NCBI RefSeq assembly: GCF_001570965.1
Contig: NZ_BCSR01000007.1
Span: 1-64,000 of the forward strand
Origin: Janibacter corallicola NBRC 107790
GTDB lineage: Bacteria > Actinomycetota > Actinomycetes > Actinomycetales > Dermatophilaceae
Length of the DNA: 64,000 bases
Direction of reading: 5' to 3'
The position numbers and the translations under genes are program-made. The notes beneath the pieces were generated by a model. That model saw nothing but the letters and a program-made list of their open reading frames with translations. It was not told the origin of the DNA and searched no databases. Positions 25,939-34,566 of the stretch are shown in pieces (the first letter of the stretch is position 1; every line of letters starts with the position of its first letter).

Positions 25939-27330
25939 TCAGATGTGCTTGCTCGCCTCCGACAGGACCGACCGCAGCCGCTGCTCGATGTCGTCGAACT
26001 CGGCCTGGCCGATCGTCAGCGGCGGCGCGAGCTGGATGACGGGGTCGCCGCGGTCGTCGGCGCGGCAGTACAGGCCGGCCTCGAAGAGGCCCTTGTCGAT
26101 GTGGCCGCGCAGCAGCGTCTCGGCCTCCTCGTCGGAGAAGGTCTCCCGGGTGGTCTTGTCCTTGACCAGCTCGATCCCGTAGAAGAACCCCTCGCCGCGC
26201 ACATCACCGACGATCGGCAGGTCGAGCAGCTTCTCCAGGGTCTTGCGGAAGGCGGGGGCGTTCTCGTGGACGTGGTCGTTCAGGCCCTCGCGCTCGAAGA
26301 TGTCCAGGTTGGCCAGGGCGACGGCCGAGCTGACCGGGTGGCCGCCGAAGGTGTACCCGTGCAGGAAGGAGTTCGTCCCCTTCTTGTACGGCTCGAAGAG
26401 CCGGTCGCTGGCGATCATCGCGCCGATGGGGGAGTAGCCGGAGGTCATCCCCTTCGCGCAGGTGATGATGTCGGGGGTGAAGCCGAAGTCGATCGAGGCG
26501 AACATCGAACCGATCCGGCCGAAGGCGCAGATGACCTCGTCGGCGACGAGCAGCACGTCGTACTCGTCGCAGATCTCGCGGACCCGCTCGAAGTACCCGG
26601 GGGGCGGCGGGAAGCAGCCGCCGGCATTCTGCACCGGCTCGAGGAAGACCGCGGCGACGGTGTCGGGGCCCTCGAACTCGATGGCCTCGGCGATGCGGTC
26701 GGCGGCCCAGCGACCGAAGGCCTTCGGGTCCTCGCGCAGGTCCTCGGCGGCCCGGTAGATGTTGGTGTTCGGGACCTTGTGGGCACCGGGCACGAGCGGC
26801 TCGAAGTCGGCCTTCAGCGGGGGCAGGCCGGTGATCGACAGGGCGCCCTGGGGAGTGCCGTGGTAGGCGACGGCGCGGGAGATGACCTTGTGCTTGTGCG
26901 GCTTGCCGGTCAGCTTGAAGTACTGCTTGGCCAGCTTCCACGCGGACTCCACGGCCTCGCCGCCGCCGGTGGTGAAGAAGACCCGGTTCAGGTCACCGGG
27001 AGCGCCGGCGGCCAGCCGCTCGGCCAGCTCGATGGCGCTCGGGTGGGCGTAGGACCAGATCGGGAAGAAGGCGAGCTGCTCGGCCTGCTTCCGGGCGGCC
27101 TCGGCCAGCTCGGTGCGGCCGTGGCCGACCTGGACGACGAAGAGCCCGGCCAGGCCGTCGATGTACTCCTTGCCGGTGTCGTCCCAGATCCTGTGGCCCT
27201 CACCGCGGACGATGGTCGGGATGCGGGCACCCTTCTCGTAGGCGCCGTGGCGGGTGAAGTGCATCCACAGGTGGTCACGGGCGGCATCCTGCATCGGGGT
27301 GCCGAGGCTGGTCGTGGACTGGTCGTTCAT
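25939..27330 (-). CDS. Class III omega-aminotransferase, probable putrescine-pyruvate type
   Basis: PLP aminotransferase of 463 residues. Motifs: DGLAGLFVVQVGHGR, FFTTGGGEAVESAWKLAKQY, SRAVAYHGTPQGALS, VAAVFLEPVQNAGGC, LLVADEVICAFGRIG and the PLP lysine in ITCAKGMTSGY. This matches SpuC-like putrescine or other omega-amino acid transaminases using pyruvate. It is coupled to an Lrp regulator (ATGA) and divergent from an aminobutyraldehyde-type dehydrogenase; together they would convert putrescine to 4-aminobutyrate. Substrate is inferred from the neighbours. Confidence 0.87.
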   Translation of the reverse strand: MNDQSTTSLGTPMQDAARDHLWMHFTRHGAYEKGARIPTIVRGEGHRIWDDTGKEYIDGLAGLFVVQVGHGRTELAEAARKQAEQLAFFPIWSYAHPSAIELAERLAAGAPGDLNRVFFTTGGGEAVESAWKLAKQYFKLTGKPHKHKVISRAVAYHGTPQGALSITGLPPLKADFEPLVPGAHKVPNTNIYRAAEDLREDPKAFGRWAADRIAEAIEFEGPDTVAAVFLEPVQNAGGCFPPPPGYFERVREICDEYDVLLVADEVICAFGRIGSMFASIDFGFTPDIITCAKGMTSGYSPIGAMIASDRLFEPYKKGTNSFLHGYTFGGHPVSSAVALANLDIFEREGLNDHVHENAPAFRKTLEKLLDLPIVGDVRGEGFFYGIELVKDKTTRETFSDEEAETLLRGHIDKGLFEAGLYCRADDRGDPVIQLAPPLTIGQAEFDDIEQRLRSVLSEASKHI

Positions 27331-27797
27331 CTGGTCCCCCAGTTGTAGTGCTGCTTGTTGAGTTTCAGGTAGACGAAGGTCTCCGTCGTGCGCACCCCGG
27401 GGAGGGTGCGGATCCGGTCGCTGAGGAGGGTCAGCAGGTCGTCGTCGTCCTCGCAGACGACCTCGGCGAGCAGGTCGAAGCTGCCGGCCGTGGTCACCAC
27501 GTAGGCGACCTCGTCCATGGCGGCGAGTGCGTCACCGACGGGGGCGATGTCGCCCTCGACGGTCAGGCCGATCATCGCCTGGCGCCGGAACCCCACCTGG
27601 AGGGGATCGGTGACGGCCACGATCTGCACGACCTCGGCGTCGAGCATGCGCTGGACCCGCTGCCGGACGGCTGCCTCGGACAGGCCGATCGAGCGGCCGA
27701 TCGTCGCGTACGAGCGGCGACCGTCCTCCTGCAGCTGTTCGATGATCTGCTTGCTCACGTCATCGATCCTCGGCGACGAACCCACGCCTCCCATCAT
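27327..27797 (-). CDS. Lrp/AsnC family transcriptional regulator
   Basis: 156-residue regulator: N-terminal winged helix (IDDVSKQIIEQLQEDGRRSYATIGRSIGLSEAAVRQRVQRML) and C-terminal RAM/ACT domain (GVRTTETFVYLKL). It is co-translated with the omega-aminotransferase and divergent from the aldehyde dehydrogenase, so it probably controls both in response to an amine or amino acid. The start at 27797 is uncertain; a GTG closer to DVSKQII is possible. The intergenic AACGG...CCGTT repeat near 27816-27842 is a candidate site. Confidence 0.9.
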   Translation of the reverse strand: MMGGVGSSPRIDDVSKQIIEQLQEDGRRSYATIGRSIGLSEAAVRQRVQRMLDAEVVQIVAVTDPLQVGFRRQAMIGLTVEGDIAPVGDALAAMDEVAYVVTTAGSFDLLAEVVCEDDDDLLTLLSDRIRTLPGVRTTETFVYLKLNKQHYNWGTR

Positions 27798-27973
27798 GTC
27801 GCTGATTCAGTGGCTTTGCAAACGGTCGACGACGGAATCCGTTCCTGATGCAAGACGAAACCGCTTATTCCGTCCAGATCAATCGGTGCGGGGACTGTTC
27901 TGCGGAGGGCGCGACGACTAGAGTGGCGCTCACAGTCAGACAGTGCCGTCGACCCATGTCAGGAGAACCTCCG

Positions 27974-29428
27974 TTGACCGCCAACCCAGCTGCCCCGCGC
28001 CCGCTCCGGAACTTCATCGGAGGTGACTATCTCGAGTCCGCCGCCGACGAGCGCATGGACATCGTCGACCCCTCCAGCGGATCGGTCGTCGCCAGCGCCC
28101 CGGTGAGCGGCCAGGCGGACGTCGACCGCGCCTACGCCGCCGCGGACAAGGCCTTCGGCACGTGGGGGGCGACCACCCCCGGCGAACGGCAGACGGCCCT
28201 GCTGAAGTTCGCCGACGCCCTCGAGGCGCGCTCCGAGGAGCTCATCCGGCTCGAGTCGGAGAACACCGGCAAGCCCCGCGCCCTCACCGCCAGCGAAGAG
28301 ATCCCGATGATGCTGGACCAGCTGCGCTTCTTCGCCGGCGCCGCGCGCGTCCTCGAGGGCAAGTCGGCCGGGGAGTACATGCGGGGTTTCGAGAGCTGGG
28401 TGCGCCGGGAACCCCTCGGCGTCGTCGGCCAGGTGACCCCGTGGAACTACCCGATGATGATGGCCACGTGGAAGGTCGCCCCCGCGCTCGCCGCCGGCGA
28501 CACAATCGTGCTCAAGCCCAGTGACACCACCCCCGAGACCACCCTGCTCATGGCGGAGATCGCCTCGGAGTTCCTCCCCGAGGGCACCTTCAACGTCGTC
28601 GTCGGCGATCGCGACACCGGCCGCCGGGTCGTCGAGCACGACAGCCCGGCGATGGTCGCGATCACCGGGTCGGTCCGCGCCGGGGTGGAGGTCGCCACGT
28701 CCGCCGCGAAGAACCTCAAGCGGGCCCACCTCGAGCTGGGCGGCAAGGCCCCGGTGGTCGTCTTCGACGACGCCGACATCGAGGCAGCCGTCGCCGGGAT
28801 CGGTGAGGCCGGGTACTTCAACGCCGGTCAGGACTGCACCGCCGCCACCCGGGTGCTCGCCGGCCCGGGCATCCACGACGACTTCGTCGCGGCGCTGTCC
28901 GAGTACGCGAGGAACGAGGCGAAGGTGGGGCTGCCGGGTGACGAGGACGCGCTCCTGGGCCCGGTGAACAACCGCGACCAGCTGGCGAAGGTCAGCGGCT
29001 TCCTCGAGCGCCTGCCGGACCACGCGGACCTCGCCGCGGGCGGCACCCGCGTCACGGAACTCGGCGAGGGCTTCTACCTCTCACCGGCGGTCGTCTCCGG
29101 CCTGCGCCAGGACGACGAGGCGATCCAGAACGAGATCTTCGGTCCGGTCATCACGGTGCAGAAGTTCTCCGACGAGGACCAGGCCGCGGCCTGGGCCAAC
29201 GGCGTCCAGTACGGCCTCGCCTCCAGCGTCTGGACCAAGGACTTCGGTCGGGCGATGCGGATGAGTCGGCGGCTGGACTTCGGGTGCGTGTGGATCAACT
29301 GCCACATCCCGCTCGTCGCCGAGATGCCGCACGGGGGCTTCAAGCACTCCGGACACGGCAAGGACCTGTCGATGTACGGATTCGAGGAGTACACCCGCGT
29401 CAAGCACGTGATGGCCAGCCTCGACTGA
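27974..29428 (+). CDS. Aldehyde dehydrogenase, probable gamma-aminobutyraldehyde dehydrogenase
   Basis: NAD(P)-dependent aldehyde dehydrogenase, 484 residues. NFIGGDYLESA at the start, VTPWNYPMMMATWK, Glu in LELGGKAPV, and catalytic Cys in FNAGQDCTAATR, a form typical of PatD/PuuC-type aminobutyraldehyde dehydrogenases. The TTG at 27974 is chosen because AGGAG sits 8 nt upstream, while an ATG at 27956 has no site and would include the site itself as coding. TAGAGT at 27919-27924 is a possible -10 box. It completes a putrescine-to-GABA route with the divergent transaminase; a gabD-type gene at 34.5 kb could continue it. Confidence 0.9.
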   Translation: MTANPAAPRPLRNFIGGDYLESAADERMDIVDPSSGSVVASAPVSGQADVDRAYAAADKAFGTWGATTPGERQTALLKFADALEARSEELIRLESENTGKPRALTASEEIPMMLDQLRFFAGAARVLEGKSAGEYMRGFESWVRREPLGVVGQVTPWNYPMMMATWKVAPALAAGDTIVLKPSDTTPETTLLMAEIASEFLPEGTFNVVVGDRDTGRRVVEHDSPAMVAITGSVRAGVEVATSAAKNLKRAHLELGGKAPVVVFDDADIEAAVAGIGEAGYFNAGQDCTAATRVLAGPGIHDDFVAALSEYARNEAKVGLPGDEDALLGPVNNRDQLAKVSGFLERLPDHADLAAGGTRVTELGEGFYLSPAVVSGLRQDDEAIQNEIFGPVITVQKFSDEDQAAAWANGVQYGLASSVWTKDFGRAMRMSRRLDFGCVWINCHIPLVAEMPHGGFKHSGHGKDLSMYGFEEYTRVKHVMASLD

Positions 29429-29435
29429 GCCGGGT

Positions 29436-30398
29436 TCAGCTCGCGATCCGGTCGCGATCGCCCTCGTCGCGGGGGTCGATCCTGCCGGGTCGCGGGGCGC
29501 TCGGGGCGACCCACGTGTGCGGCTCCCCGATCCGGATCGAGGGCCGGGGCGGTCGCCGCGGCGGCGCCGGACGTCCCGGGGCCGCCCCCTTCGCCGGTCG
29601 TGCCGGTGAGGAGCTGGTGCGCACGACCGCCGCGGGAGCCTCCCCGGCCGGTCGCGGGACCCGCGCGGCCTGGGCAGGTGGCAGGTGGAGGATCGACGGG
29701 ACGATCTTGTCCAGCCGGATCCCGTAGTAGGTGCGCCTGGTCGCGATCGCACGGTCGCCGTCGACGATGAGGCGCAGCACGAGTGCCCCGGCGATCACGC
29801 CGGCGAGCAGGTCGCTCGGCCAGTGGAAGCCCAGGTAGAAGGAGACGACGAGGGCGTTGGCGGTGACGAGCGCGACGATCCAGTTCAGCCGGCGGTGGAT
29901 GCGCCAGTCCGGCTCGGCATAGGTGCGCAACAGGTAGGCCGCCGCGCCGTAGATCAGGATGGCCTCCGCGGCGTGCCCGGAGGGGTAGGAGATGCCGTGC
30001 GCGCCGTGCTCGATCATGCCTCCGGCCCAGAAGTGGCCGTTGCCGGCGGTTGGGTAGCTGCGGGCGAGCACGAACTTCAGCGTCCCGATGCCGCCGTAGA
30101 AGCCGACCTCGGCGGCCACGACGATGGCCAGCGGGTGCCAGGTGCGGTGCTTGCGCGCCAGCCACAGCGCTACCGCGAGCAGGATCGGCAGGCAGACCGC
30201 CTGGCCGGCGAGGGCGTTGGGGGCCGCGTCCAGGAAGTCTGCCCAGTTCGGGGTGTAGCGCTTGGCCCAGTAGCCCTGCAACGCCTTGTCGACCGGCACG
30301 AGGGGCCCGGCGACGAGCAGCGTGAGCACGATGAAGGTGCCGGCGAGTGCGGGCGCACTGGTCAGCGGCGATCGCGTGATGCTCTTCGGGGTGCTCAC
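29436..30398 (-). CDS. PAP2-family membrane phosphatase
   Basis: Integral membrane phosphatase, 320 residues. Several membrane helices in residues 15-230 with the three PAP2 motifs: KFVLARSYP, ISYPSGHAAE and SFYLGFHWPSDLLAG (Lys, Arg, His, His and Asp present). The last 85 residues are a Pro/Arg/Ala-rich disordered cytoplasmic tail. Likely acts on lipid phosphates or undecaprenyl pyrophosphate at the outer face. GTG start at 30398; TAGCCT at 30413-30408 (minus) is a plausible -10 with a G-rich stretch before the start. Confidence 0.88.
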   Translation of the reverse strand: MSTPKSITRSPLTSAPALAGTFIVLTLLVAGPLVPVDKALQGYWAKRYTPNWADFLDAAPNALAGQAVCLPILLAVALWLARKHRTWHPLAIVVAAEVGFYGGIGTLKFVLARSYPTAGNGHFWAGGMIEHGAHGISYPSGHAAEAILIYGAAAYLLRTYAEPDWRIHRRLNWIVALVTANALVVSFYLGFHWPSDLLAGVIAGALVLRLIVDGDRAIATRRTYYGIRLDKIVPSILHLPPAQAARVPRPAGEAPAAVVRTSSSPARPAKGAAPGRPAPPRRPPRPSIRIGEPHTWVAPSAPRPGRIDPRDEGDRDRIAS

Positions 30399-30463
30399 TA
30401 CCCCCCTAGGCTACCGCGTGCGCCTGACAGCGTGCTGTGCATGTGGCGGGACGCACGAAATGT

Positions 30464-31549
30464 TCACCGGCTGGTCATCTCCGTGCGGACGGCCTCGGCG
30501 AAGGCGTCGACGTCGGCCTCGGTCGTGTCCCAGGCGCACATCCACCGGACCTGGCCGGTCGTCTCGTCCCAGAAGTAGAAGCGGAAGCGCTCCATGAGCC
30601 GCTCGCTCGCGACGCGGGGGAGGATGGGGAAGACCGCATTGGCCTCGACCCGGGTCACCAGCCGCACCCCCTCGATGCCGGCCACGGCGTCGGAGAGCCG
30701 GCGGGCCATCGCATTGGCGTGCAGGGCGTTGCGCCGCCACAGGTCCCCCTCGAAGAGGGCGATGAGCTGGGCGGAGATGAAGCGCATCTTGCTCGCCAGC
30801 TGCATCGACTGCATGCGCAGCCAGACGAGGCCCGCGACCCGCTCGGGGGAGAGGACGACGACCGCCTCGGCGAGCATAGCGCCGATCTTCGTGCCGCCGA
30901 GGGAGAGGATGTCGACCCCGACGTCGGTGGTCAGCTCGCGCAGCCCGACGCCCAGGGCGGCAGCGGCGTTGGACAGGCGGGAGCCGTCCAGGTGCAGCAC
31001 CCAGCCACGCTCGTGGACCGCATCGGCGACCGCACGGATCTCGGCCGGGGTGTAGACCGTGCCGACCTCGGTGGAGTTGGTGATCGAGACGATCCCGATC
31101 TGGGCGAAGTGCTCGTCGCCGGTCCGGTCGGGGTAGGCGGCGATGAGCTCGGGTGTGAGCTTGCCGTCCGGGGTGTCGATGACGTTGACCCGCAGCCCGC
31201 CGATCCGCTCCGGAGCGCCGGCCTCGTCGGCGTGGATGTGGGCGGTCGAGGTGGCCAGCACCGACGCCCAGCGGGGCGTGGCCGCCTGCAGGGCGAGGAC
31301 ATTGGCCCCGGTGCCGTTGAAGACCGGGTAGACCTCCACCGCCGCGCCGAAGACCTCACCGAGCACCTCGTTCAGGCGGGCGGTGTACACGTCCTCGCCG
31401 TAGGCGACCTGGTGCCCGCCGTTGGCGGCGACGATCGCCGCGAGCACCTCGGGGTGGATCCCGGCGTAGTTGTCGCTGGCGAAACCCCGCTCGGCGGGGT
31501 CGTGGATCGGAGCGAAGGGGGTGGGCTCGGTCGTGGTCGTGTCGGTCAC
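30464..31549 (-). CDS. Low-specificity L-threonine aldolase / beta-eliminating lyase family
   Basis: PLP enzyme splitting threonine (or allo-threonine) to glycine and acetaldehyde. 361 residues: FASDNYAGIHPEVL, YGEDVYTARLNEVLGEVF, NGTGANVLALQA, AHIHADEAGAPE, LHLDGSRLSNAAAALG and the PLP lysine in DILSLGGTKIGAML. The GTG at 31549 overlaps the stop of the upstream DUF6421-like gene (GTGA), so the two are coupled. The same frame is open upstream, antisense to nothing and in another frame of the neighbour, and is not coding. Confidence 0.9.
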   Translation of the reverse strand: MTDTTTTEPTPFAPIHDPAERGFASDNYAGIHPEVLAAIVAANGGHQVAYGEDVYTARLNEVLGEVFGAAVEVYPVFNGTGANVLALQAATPRWASVLATSTAHIHADEAGAPERIGGLRVNVIDTPDGKLTPELIAAYPDRTGDEHFAQIGIVSITNSTEVGTVYTPAEIRAVADAVHERGWVLHLDGSRLSNAAAALGVGLRELTTDVGVDILSLGGTKIGAMLAEAVVVLSPERVAGLVWLRMQSMQLASKMRFISAQLIALFEGDLWRRNALHANAMARRLSDAVAGIEGVRLVTRVEANAVFPILPRVASERLMERFRFYFWDETTGQVRWMCAWDTTEADVDAFAEAVRTEMTSR

Positions 31550-33777
31550 GCCGACATCCTGCCTTCCTGCTCGAGGGAGCGGGAGTCCGCCCCGGACTCC
31601 TCGGCCCGCGGGTCGTGGGTGCCGGTGAGGCCCCGGGTGGAGTCGATGACGGGGGCGAGCTTCTTGCGCAGCGCCTCGAAGAAGACGTTGAGCGGGAACT
31701 CGTCGGGCAGCACGGCGTCGTTCAGGCCCTTGCGGGGACCGTCGAGGGGGAGGCCGGCGGCCCCCTTCGCCCAGGCGGACGCCGGGTGCGGCGCGACGTA
31801 CCGGCTGATGAACTCGTGGGCGGCCATCCAGTGGCCCACCTTCGAGCGGTCGATGCCGTCGCGGTAGAGCCGCTCCACCTCGTCGGAGAGGGCGACCACG
31901 GTCTGCGGCACCCGGCTCCAGTCGAAGGTCAGGCGGTTGTCGGTCCAGCGCAGCGCGTCGTGCTGGTGCAGCCACGCGAAGAGCAGCTGGCCGCCGAGGC
32001 CGTCGTAGTTGCGGTGGCGCTCGCCGGTGACGGGGAAGCGGAAGCCCCGGTCGAAGATGATCGCCAGCTGCACCGCGCGGGCGTAGGGGTGGCCCTCCTC
32101 GGCGAGCCGCACGCACTGCCGGAAGGTGTTCAGGTCGCAGCGCAGCTCCTCCAGCGCGTACATCCAGTACGGCATCCGCTGCTTGATCATGAAGGGGTCG
32201 AAGGGCAGGTCCCCGTGGCTGTGGGTGCGGTCGTGCACGAGGTCCCACATGGCGAAGGCGGACTGCGCCAGCTCCTGGGAGGCCACGAGCCGCTCGCCCT
32301 CCGGCGGCAGCTCGAGGTCGAGGATCTCCGCGGCCGCGGCGGTGACCCGGCGGAAGCGGGCGGCCTCGCGGTCGGAGAAGATTGCCCCCCAGTGGAAGGT
32401 CGGCACCTCGCGCACCGCCACCGTCTCGGGGAAGAGCACCGCGGAGTTGGTGTCGTAGCCGGGGGTGTGGTCGAGGAACTGCACCGAGAGGAACATCGGG
32501 TTCTCGAAGTCGGCCTCGACACCCGCGAGCCAGTCCGGCCAGAAGGTGGAGAGGAGCACGGCCTCGAAGACACGGTCCGGGTTGCCGTTCTGGGTGTACA
32601 TCGGGAAGAGGACGAGGTGCTCGGCGCCGTCGACGCGGTGGCGGTCGGGCCGGAAGGCCTGCAGACTCATCAGGAAGTCGGGCACGCCGAAGCCGCCGTC
32701 GACCCAGCGCTGCAGGTCGACCGGCAGCGCGGCGAGGTAGTCCGCGTCGTGCGGGAAGCGCGGGGCGAGCTCGCCGACCCGCGCGATCATCTCGGCCACG
32801 AGTGCCGCGGCCCGCTCCCGGTCCGCCTCGGGGCGAAGGGAGCCGTCCGTCGCCTGGAGCAGGCGCAGCTCCTCCACGGCGGCCTTGAGCGCGTGCCACT
32901 CCTCGGGGACCGCCCTTCGAGGCTCAGCGCCGGGGGCGCTTCGCACCTCAGGGACCGCCCCCGAACCGGTTGCTGAGGTGCGAAGGCCGCCTCCGGCCGG
33001 AGCCTCGAAGCGCCGGGACCCGTTCCCTGCCCACGTGATCAGGTTGACCCAGAACTCCTCGTGGTCCAGCTCGCCGATGGAGTCATCGCCCACGAGGTCG
33101 GAGTCGGCGAGCACGACGACGCGTCCCTGCCCGTGCTCGAGGGTGACGGCCAACGGCTGGCCGGCGGGGTGGGCGGTGCCGCTGGTGCGGGCGAGGACGC
33201 GGGCTGTCGGTGCACCGGAGGTGTCGATCGTGCCGGCGCGGTAGAAGCAGAGCTCCTCGATCCCGGCCATGACGCCCTGGCCGGGGCCGGCGTCGGTCTC
33301 GGCGAGGACCCAGGTGGCGTTGGCGTGGTGGCGGTGCCCGCCGTCGCGGGACTCGTGGACGAGGGTGGAGACGAGGTGCAGACCGAAGCGCGCGAGCACC
33401 TCGCCGATGTTGTTGCCGTGCGAGTCCTGGTCGCACTCCCCGAGGACGACGAGCCCGCCGCCGGCGACCACGTGCTCGGTCACGGCATCGATCTCGGCGG
33501 GGCTCAGGACCGGGGGCAGGTCGCCGGCCACCCGCTCGCTCGCCGCCGCGGCGAGGTGGGGGAGGACGAGGACGTCGACACCCGCGAGCGCCTCCGGGGT
33601 CAGCTCACCGCTCTCGTGGGCGCGCACGTCGCTGCCCCGCTCGCGCAGCACGGCGACCGAGCGCGCGAGGCTGGCATCGGCCGGGTTGGCGGGGTTCATC
33701 CGCTCGGCGACCGCGGGGTCGATGGACCAGGCGCTGCTGTGCGCCTGGTCGAGCAGGACATGGGTGAACGGGGACAC
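31546..33777 (-). CDS. Large two-domain protein: N-terminal GATase/DUF4350-like, C-terminal DUF6421-like
   Basis: A 743-residue cytosolic protein. The first 270 residues look like a glutamine-amidotransferase-type Rossmann fold (VLLDQAHSSAW, DVLVLPHLAA, GGGLVVLGE, GRVVVLADSDLVGDD), as in DUF4350 proteins. From about 330 the sequence matches my memory of actinobacterial DUF6421 (HLVLFPMYTQNGNPDR, DHTPGYDTNSAVLFPE, LVHDRTHSHGDLPFDPFMIKQRMPYWMYALEELRCDL, His/Asp-rich, possibly metal-binding). Function unknown. The linker of about 33 residues is encoded by two REP-like elements. GTG at 33777 is chosen from GGAGG 9 nt upstream. Coupled to the threonine aldolase. Confidence 0.72.
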   Translation of the reverse strand: MSPFTHVLLDQAHSSAWSIDPAVAERMNPANPADASLARSVAVLRERGSDVRAHESGELTPEALAGVDVLVLPHLAAAASERVAGDLPPVLSPAEIDAVTEHVVAGGGLVVLGECDQDSHGNNIGEVLARFGLHLVSTLVHESRDGGHRHHANATWVLAETDAGPGQGVMAGIEELCFYRAGTIDTSGAPTARVLARTSGTAHPAGQPLAVTLEHGQGRVVVLADSDLVGDDSIGELDHEEFWVNLITWAGNGSRRFEAPAGGGLRTSATGSGAVPEVRSAPGAEPRRAVPEEWHALKAAVEELRLLQATDGSLRPEADRERAAALVAEMIARVGELAPRFPHDADYLAALPVDLQRWVDGGFGVPDFLMSLQAFRPDRHRVDGAEHLVLFPMYTQNGNPDRVFEAVLLSTFWPDWLAGVEADFENPMFLSVQFLDHTPGYDTNSAVLFPETVAVREVPTFHWGAIFSDREAARFRRVTAAAAEILDLELPPEGERLVASQELAQSAFAMWDLVHDRTHSHGDLPFDPFMIKQRMPYWMYALEELRCDLNTFRQCVRLAEEGHPYARAVQLAIIFDRGFRFPVTGERHRNYDGLGGQLLFAWLHQHDALRWTDNRLTFDWSRVPQTVVALSDEVERLYRDGIDRSKVGHWMAAHEFISRYVAPHPASAWAKGAAGLPLDGPRKGLNDAVLPDEFPLNVFFEALRKKLAPVIDSTRGLTGTHDPRAEESGADSRSLEQEGRMSA
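32913..33010. repeat. Head-to-head pair of REP-like elements inside a coding sequence
   Basis: Unit A (32913-32957) starts CCCTTCGAGGCT and ends CCTCAGGGACCG; unit B (32967-33010) is inverted, CGGTTGCTGAGG to GCCTCGAAG. Perfect arms: CTTCGCACCTCAG (32939-32951) with 32973-32985, and CTTCGAGGCT (32915-32924) with 33001-33010. The pair is in frame and encodes a Gly/Ala/Pro/Ser-rich linker of the surrounding gene. It shares end motifs with the single unit at 25843-25880. Confidence 0.8.
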
Positions 33778-33881
33778 GGGGACCACCCTCCAGGACGAGA
33801 TGCGGGATTTCCGGCACCTTCAGGATCTCAGAACAGGATGATCTTCGCCAGTTTCCGCCTGGCCATGCAGGATTTGTGACG

Positions 33882-34430
33882 TCAGCAGCTCGGAACGTCG
33901 GGGTATTCCGGAGAACCGGGCAGGCCGAGGGTGCCGAACTCCCACTCCTCCAGGGTGTCGTTCCACGAGGCCCAGCCGGCCATGTGCACCGGTTCACCGC
34001 CCGCCTCGCCCTGCAGCAGGTAGCAGGGACCGTGCACGCCGTCCTCGGTCCACCGGGCGCCCTCGAAGTCCCAGTCCGCGCCCTCGAAGATCCGCAGGCT
34101 CTTGTCCACGATGCTCTGGTCCTCGGGCGTCGGCGCGTAGAGGACGTCCGCGACCGCGGCGCGGTCGCCGGAGCCCATCGCCTCGGCGAAGGAGCGCAGC
34201 GCCTCGTTGGCCTTGCGGTCCTCGCCCTCGACCTGCGGCTTCGGCTTCTTCAGCGAGTACTTCTTCACCACCGACGGCGGTCCCGGCTCGGAGGCCTCGG
34301 CGGAGGACGGCGAGGAATTGCCGCCCCCGTCGGCCGACTCCGAGGAGCCCCCGCCGGAGCAGGCCGTGAGGGCCAGGGCGAGGCCGGCCACTCCTGAACC
34401 GAGGCGAAGGGCCCATCGTCGGTCGCGCAT
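33882..34430 (-). CDS. Putative lipoprotein
   Basis: Not assigned to a family. 182 residues from the ATG at 34430 (GGAG 7 nt upstream). Signal peptide with lipobox LTAC near residue 23, a Ser/Gly-rich linker, then a domain of about 110 residues with a helical stretch (ANEALRSFAEAMGSGDRAAVADVLYAPTPEDQ split across two helices) and C-terminal Trp-rich strands (EGARWTEDGV, AGWASWNDTLEEWEFG) resembling small extracytoplasmic NTF2-like or binding domains. Two Cys could pair. The gene stands alone, divergent from gabD. Confidence 0.75.
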   Translation of the reverse strand: MRDRRWALRLGSGVAGLALALTACSGGGSSESADGGGNSSPSSAEASEPGPPSVVKKYSLKKPKPQVEGEDRKANEALRSFAEAMGSGDRAAVADVLYAPTPEDQSIVDKSLRIFEGADWDFEGARWTEDGVHGPCYLLQGEAGGEPVHMAGWASWNDTLEEWEFGTLGLPGSPEYPDVPSC

Positions 34431-34530
34431 GTACTGTCTCCGCCTTCTGCTCGTCTCGGCCGGGTCACCGCAAACGGTACGTGCCACGGGGGAGGGTCGA
34501 AACTCGAGCGGCGGTGGCACGCGCCGAGGG

Positions 34531-34559
34531 TGACCGTCGTCACCGTCACCCTCTACCGT
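34531..34559 (+). promoter_or_regulatory. Leaderless promoter of gabD
   Basis: -35 TGACCG (34531-34536), 17-nt spacer, -10 TACCGT (34554-34559), then 7 nt to the ATG at 34567. No ribosome-binding site. One of the best examples of the leaderless pattern here. Confidence 0.68.
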
Positions 34560-34566
34560 GTGCTCC

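Noticed and set aside
32913-33010. CRISPR or tandem repeat array
   Set aside because: Only two inverted units with no regular spacers; the internal symmetry and shared ends fit REP elements.
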